Made by a program: the position numbers and the translations under genes. Below, piece after piece: positions 6,186 through 7,334 of a stretch of 7,334 nucleotides of DNA. Source of the DNA: Acidobacteriota bacterium (GTDB lineage Bacteria > Acidobacteriota > Vicinamibacteria > Vicinamibacterales > UBA2999); the NCBI GenBank assembly GCA_947465645.1, contig CANIBQ010000156.1, positions 1 through 7,334 on the forward strand, read 5' to 3'. The notes beneath the pieces are model-generated. The model made no database searches, was not told the origin of the DNA, and saw nothing but the letters and a program-made list of their open reading frames with translations. The stretch's first letter is position 1; the number at the start of each line of letters is the position of its first letter.

Positions 6186-6557
6186 TCAAGTTTGGGGTTC
6201 GAGGAGGCGGTTCCTGAGCGCGGTGAGCATCCGGCTCACCTCTGATACTCGCTCGAGCACTTCCGCGACTGACTTCGAATCCACCATCCCCAATCGTTCG
6301 ACGATCATGACATGGGTTTCGAGTTCCATGAGTGATCCTCGCGCGATAGCAATGAAATGCGCATAGTCGCGACGCGTTCCCCGCGCATGACCCTCGGCGA
6401 TATTCGCCGGGACGCCGACCGCTGCCCTCGTTGCCTGTTGAACAAGGCCGTACCGCTCTTCAACCGGAAACTGCTTCGCAAGGGCGTACACGGCAACCAC
6501 CAGGTCCATGCCCTTCTGCCAGACCGTAAGGTCTCGATGCGACTGAATCCTAGCCAC
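6186..6557 (-). CDS. Four-helix-bundle protein (23S rRNA intervening-sequence / S23 family)
   Basis: The 123-residue protein carries the family landmarks: DLTVWQKGMDLV (9-20), a PVEERYGLVQQATRA stretch (31-45), then GVPANIAEG (48-56) and FIAIARGSLMELETH (68-82). These belong to the four-helix-bundle family found as open frames in 23S rRNA intervening sequences of Leptospira, Coxiella and others and related to the Avd accessory protein of diversity-generating retroelements. Avd-like proteins form pentameric barrels that bind nucleic acid; the role here is unknown. The start is GTG 6555-6557, with a perfect AAGGAGG (minus strand, 6562-6568) only 4 nt upstream. The frame runs open upstream through the repeat and the antisense of pyruvate kinase, so longer versions are artefacts. 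Unlike most relatives with a known context it is not inside an rRNA gene, and no reverse transcriptase or template/variable repeat pair is seen. Confidence 0.9.
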   Translation of the reverse strand: MARIQSHRDLTVWQKGMDLVVAVYALAKQFPVEERYGLVQQATRAAVGVPANIAEGHARGTRRDYAHFIAIARGSLMELETHVMIVERLGMVDSKSVAEVLERVSEVSRMLTALRNRLLEPQT

Positions 6558-6585
6558 CCAGCCTCCTTCGCAAATATTGGAAGCG

Positions 6586-6618
6586 CCCCTGTAACCTGTT
6601 CCCTGTAACCTATAACCT
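6586..6618 (-). repeat. Right 14-bp repeat array (two copies plus a partial), inverted to the left array
   Basis: On the plus strand, CCCCTGTAACCT (6586-6597) and GTTCCCTGTAACCT (6598-6611) are followed by a partial ATAACCT (6612-6618). They are the reverse complement of the left units, with one base changed in the second copy. The array ends 5 bp before the ATG of pyruvate kinase and begins 18 bp beyond the Shine-Dalgarno site of the four-helix-bundle gene. Confidence 0.88.
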
Positions 6619-6623
6619 ACTAA
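6611..6623 (+). promoter_or_regulatory. Candidate -10 box for leaderless pyruvate kinase mRNA, inside the repeat end
   Basis: TATAAC (6611-6616) matches the -10 consensus at five of six positions and is followed by CTACTAA and then ATG 6624. The 7-nt gap would put the transcription start on the A of the ATG. No Shine-Dalgarno sequence exists before this ATG, which fits leaderless initiation. No good -35 is visible 16-18 nt upstream (CCTGTA or CTGTAA at best). Confidence 0.45.
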
Positions 6624-7334
6624 ATGCGACACACGAAGATCATCGCCACCGTTGGTCCGGCGACCGGCAGCGACGAGGCGATTCGGCAGCTGCTCGAGGC
6701 GGGCGTCGATGTCTTCCGGCTGAATTTCTCGCACGGCAATCACGACTCGCATGGCGCCGTGATTCGCCGCATCCGCGCGGCGGCGGCGGAGACCGGGCGA
6801 TGCGTCGCGATCCTGCAGGATCTCAGTGGACCGAAGATTCGCACCGGGCGCCTGCGGGGCGGGCAGCCGTTGCCGCTCGCGGCGGGCGACACGCTGACGA
6901 TCGAGGTCGGCGACTTCGAGGGTGAGCCCGGACGCGTCTCGACCACCTACGCTGACCTGCCCAGAGCCGTGCGCCCGGGCGATTCGCTTCTGCTCGACGA
7001 TGGCCGGATTCAGTTGCGCGTGCAGGCGGTGAGCGATCGCGCGCTGCAGACAGTCGTCGTCGATGGCGGTGCGCTCGGCGAGCACAAGGGGATCAACGCT
7101 CCTGGCGTGCTGCTGCCATCCGTCGGCATGACCCCGAAGGACCTCGACGATCTCCGGTTTGGCGTGAGCGCTGGCGTCGATCTGATTGCGCTCAGCTTCG
7201 TGCAGGGCCCGGACGACCTGAGTCGTGCCCGCGAGGCCGCGCGCACGGCGGGAGCCCCGAACATGCCGCTCGTCGCCAAGCTCGAGCGGCCGGAGGCGAT
7301 CACCCGCGTCGAGGAGATCCTTCACCTCGCCGAC
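6624..7334 (+). CDS. pyk: Pyruvate kinase, N-terminal 237 residues (cut by window edge)
   Basis: It catalyses the last glycolytic step, phosphoenolpyruvate + ADP to pyruvate + ATP, in the cytoplasm. The first 237 codons are present, about half of the usual 470-residue length. They include the N-terminal strand TKIIATVGPAT (4-14), the active-site stretch R32-L-N34-F-S36-H-G with the same numbering as E. coli PykF, and D66 in LQDLSGPKIR, a metal-binding position. The B domain runs from about 72 to 170 (with LLLDDGRIQL), and the A domain resumes with INAPGVLLPS and GVDLIALSFVQ. The catalytic lysine and metal-binding glutamate occur in VAKLERPEAI near the end. The frame leaves the window just before the expected GIMVARGDLG segment. 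ATG 6624 is the only sensible start: it gives the canonical N-terminus. The promoter probably lies in the adjacent repeat array. Confidence 0.95.
   Translation, partial: MRHTKIIATVGPATGSDEAIRQLLEAGVDVFRLNFSHGNHDSHGAVIRRIRAAAAETGRCVAILQDLSGPKIRTGRLRGGQPLPLAAGDTLTIEVGDFEGEPGRVSTTYADLPRAVRPGDSLLLDDGRIQLRVQAVSDRALQTVVVDGGALGEHKGINAPGVLLPSVGMTPKDLDDLRFGVSAGVDLIALSFVQGPDDLSRAREAARTAGAPNMPLVAKLERPEAITRVEEILHLAD

Larger units (their letters stand above)
6137..6618. mobile_element. Compact element: four-helix-bundle gene between inverted arrays of a 14-bp repeat
   Basis: The left 26 bp (6137-6162) and the right 26 bp (6586-6611) are reverse complements with one mismatch. Each side is built from tandem 14-bp units (AGGTTACAGGGGAC on the left, the complement on the right). 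One gene on the minus strand fills the interior almost completely. No transposase, recombinase or clear target-site duplication is visible. The interior looks poorer in GC than both flanks. The element occupies nearly all the space between two divergent transcription units. Terminal inverted repeats, a single cargo gene and the differing composition suggest an inserted, probably non-autonomous element; mobility itself is inference. Confidence 0.6.

Noticed and set aside
6137..6618. CRISPR array or diversity-generating retroelement.
   Set aside because: The repeats are 14-bp head-to-tail units without spacers. No reverse transcriptase, cas gene or template/variable repeat pair is visible, although the protein is related to Avd.
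6558..7325. Long minus-strand open frame that would extend the four-helix-bundle protein to 379 residues.
   Set aside because: The extension is antisense to pyruvate kinase and reads through the repeat array. The perfect Shine-Dalgarno site and homology place the start at GTG 6557.

Overview
The window is GC-rich, gene-dense bacterial chromosome. The gene set (paired M16 peptidases, a coiled-coil outer-membrane porin-like protein, a stand-alone amidase next to an ABHD18-like hydrolase, and a four-helix-bundle 'S23' gene in an intergenic space) reminds me of Acidobacteriota, perhaps the Vicinamibacteria. That placement is inference from general resemblance only. The porin-like start implies an outer membrane.

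Layout. (1) Positions 1-423, minus strand: the first 141 residues of an exported porin-like protein that starts at TTG. (2) 424-530: a divergent control region with a 17-bp palindrome, a plausible sigma-70 promoter for the porin-like gene, and two ACCGnnCGGT boxes around its -35. (3) 531-3220, plus strand: two M16 peptidase genes joined by a TGATG overlap. The first has the full zinc site and the second has lost it, which is the usual arrangement of a heterodimeric M16B protease. (4) 3230-3249: a perfect 20-bp palindrome, then a small one-helix membrane protein (3294-3530). (5) 3534-6128, minus strand: three overlapping genes, read from the right as an unrecognised 66-aa protein, an amidase-signature enzyme and an alpha/beta hydrolase. 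They are probably one transcript. (6) 6137-6618: a compact element of about 480 bp. It holds a four-helix-bundle (23S rRNA intervening-sequence type) gene between two arrays of a 14-bp repeat in opposite orientation. (7) 6624 to the end, plus strand: the N-terminal half of pyruvate kinase.

The element in (6) is the most interesting part. Its outer 26 bp form a nearly perfect terminal inverted repeat, its base composition looks less GC-rich than its surroundings, and it fills almost the whole gap between two divergent transcription units. Only 8 bp separate it from the GTG of the 66-aa gene and 5 bp from the ATG of pyruvate kinase. The outward-facing ends read TAACCT or TATAAC just before those start codons, and neither gene has a Shine-Dalgarno sequence. 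The repeats may therefore supply both flanking promoters.

Several long open frames here are misleading because the DNA is GC-rich. The hydrolase and amidase frames run open far upstream of their true starts into neighbouring genes, and the four-helix-bundle frame runs open through the antisense of pyruvate kinase. Starts were set by homology, Shine-Dalgarno sites and stop/start overlaps.
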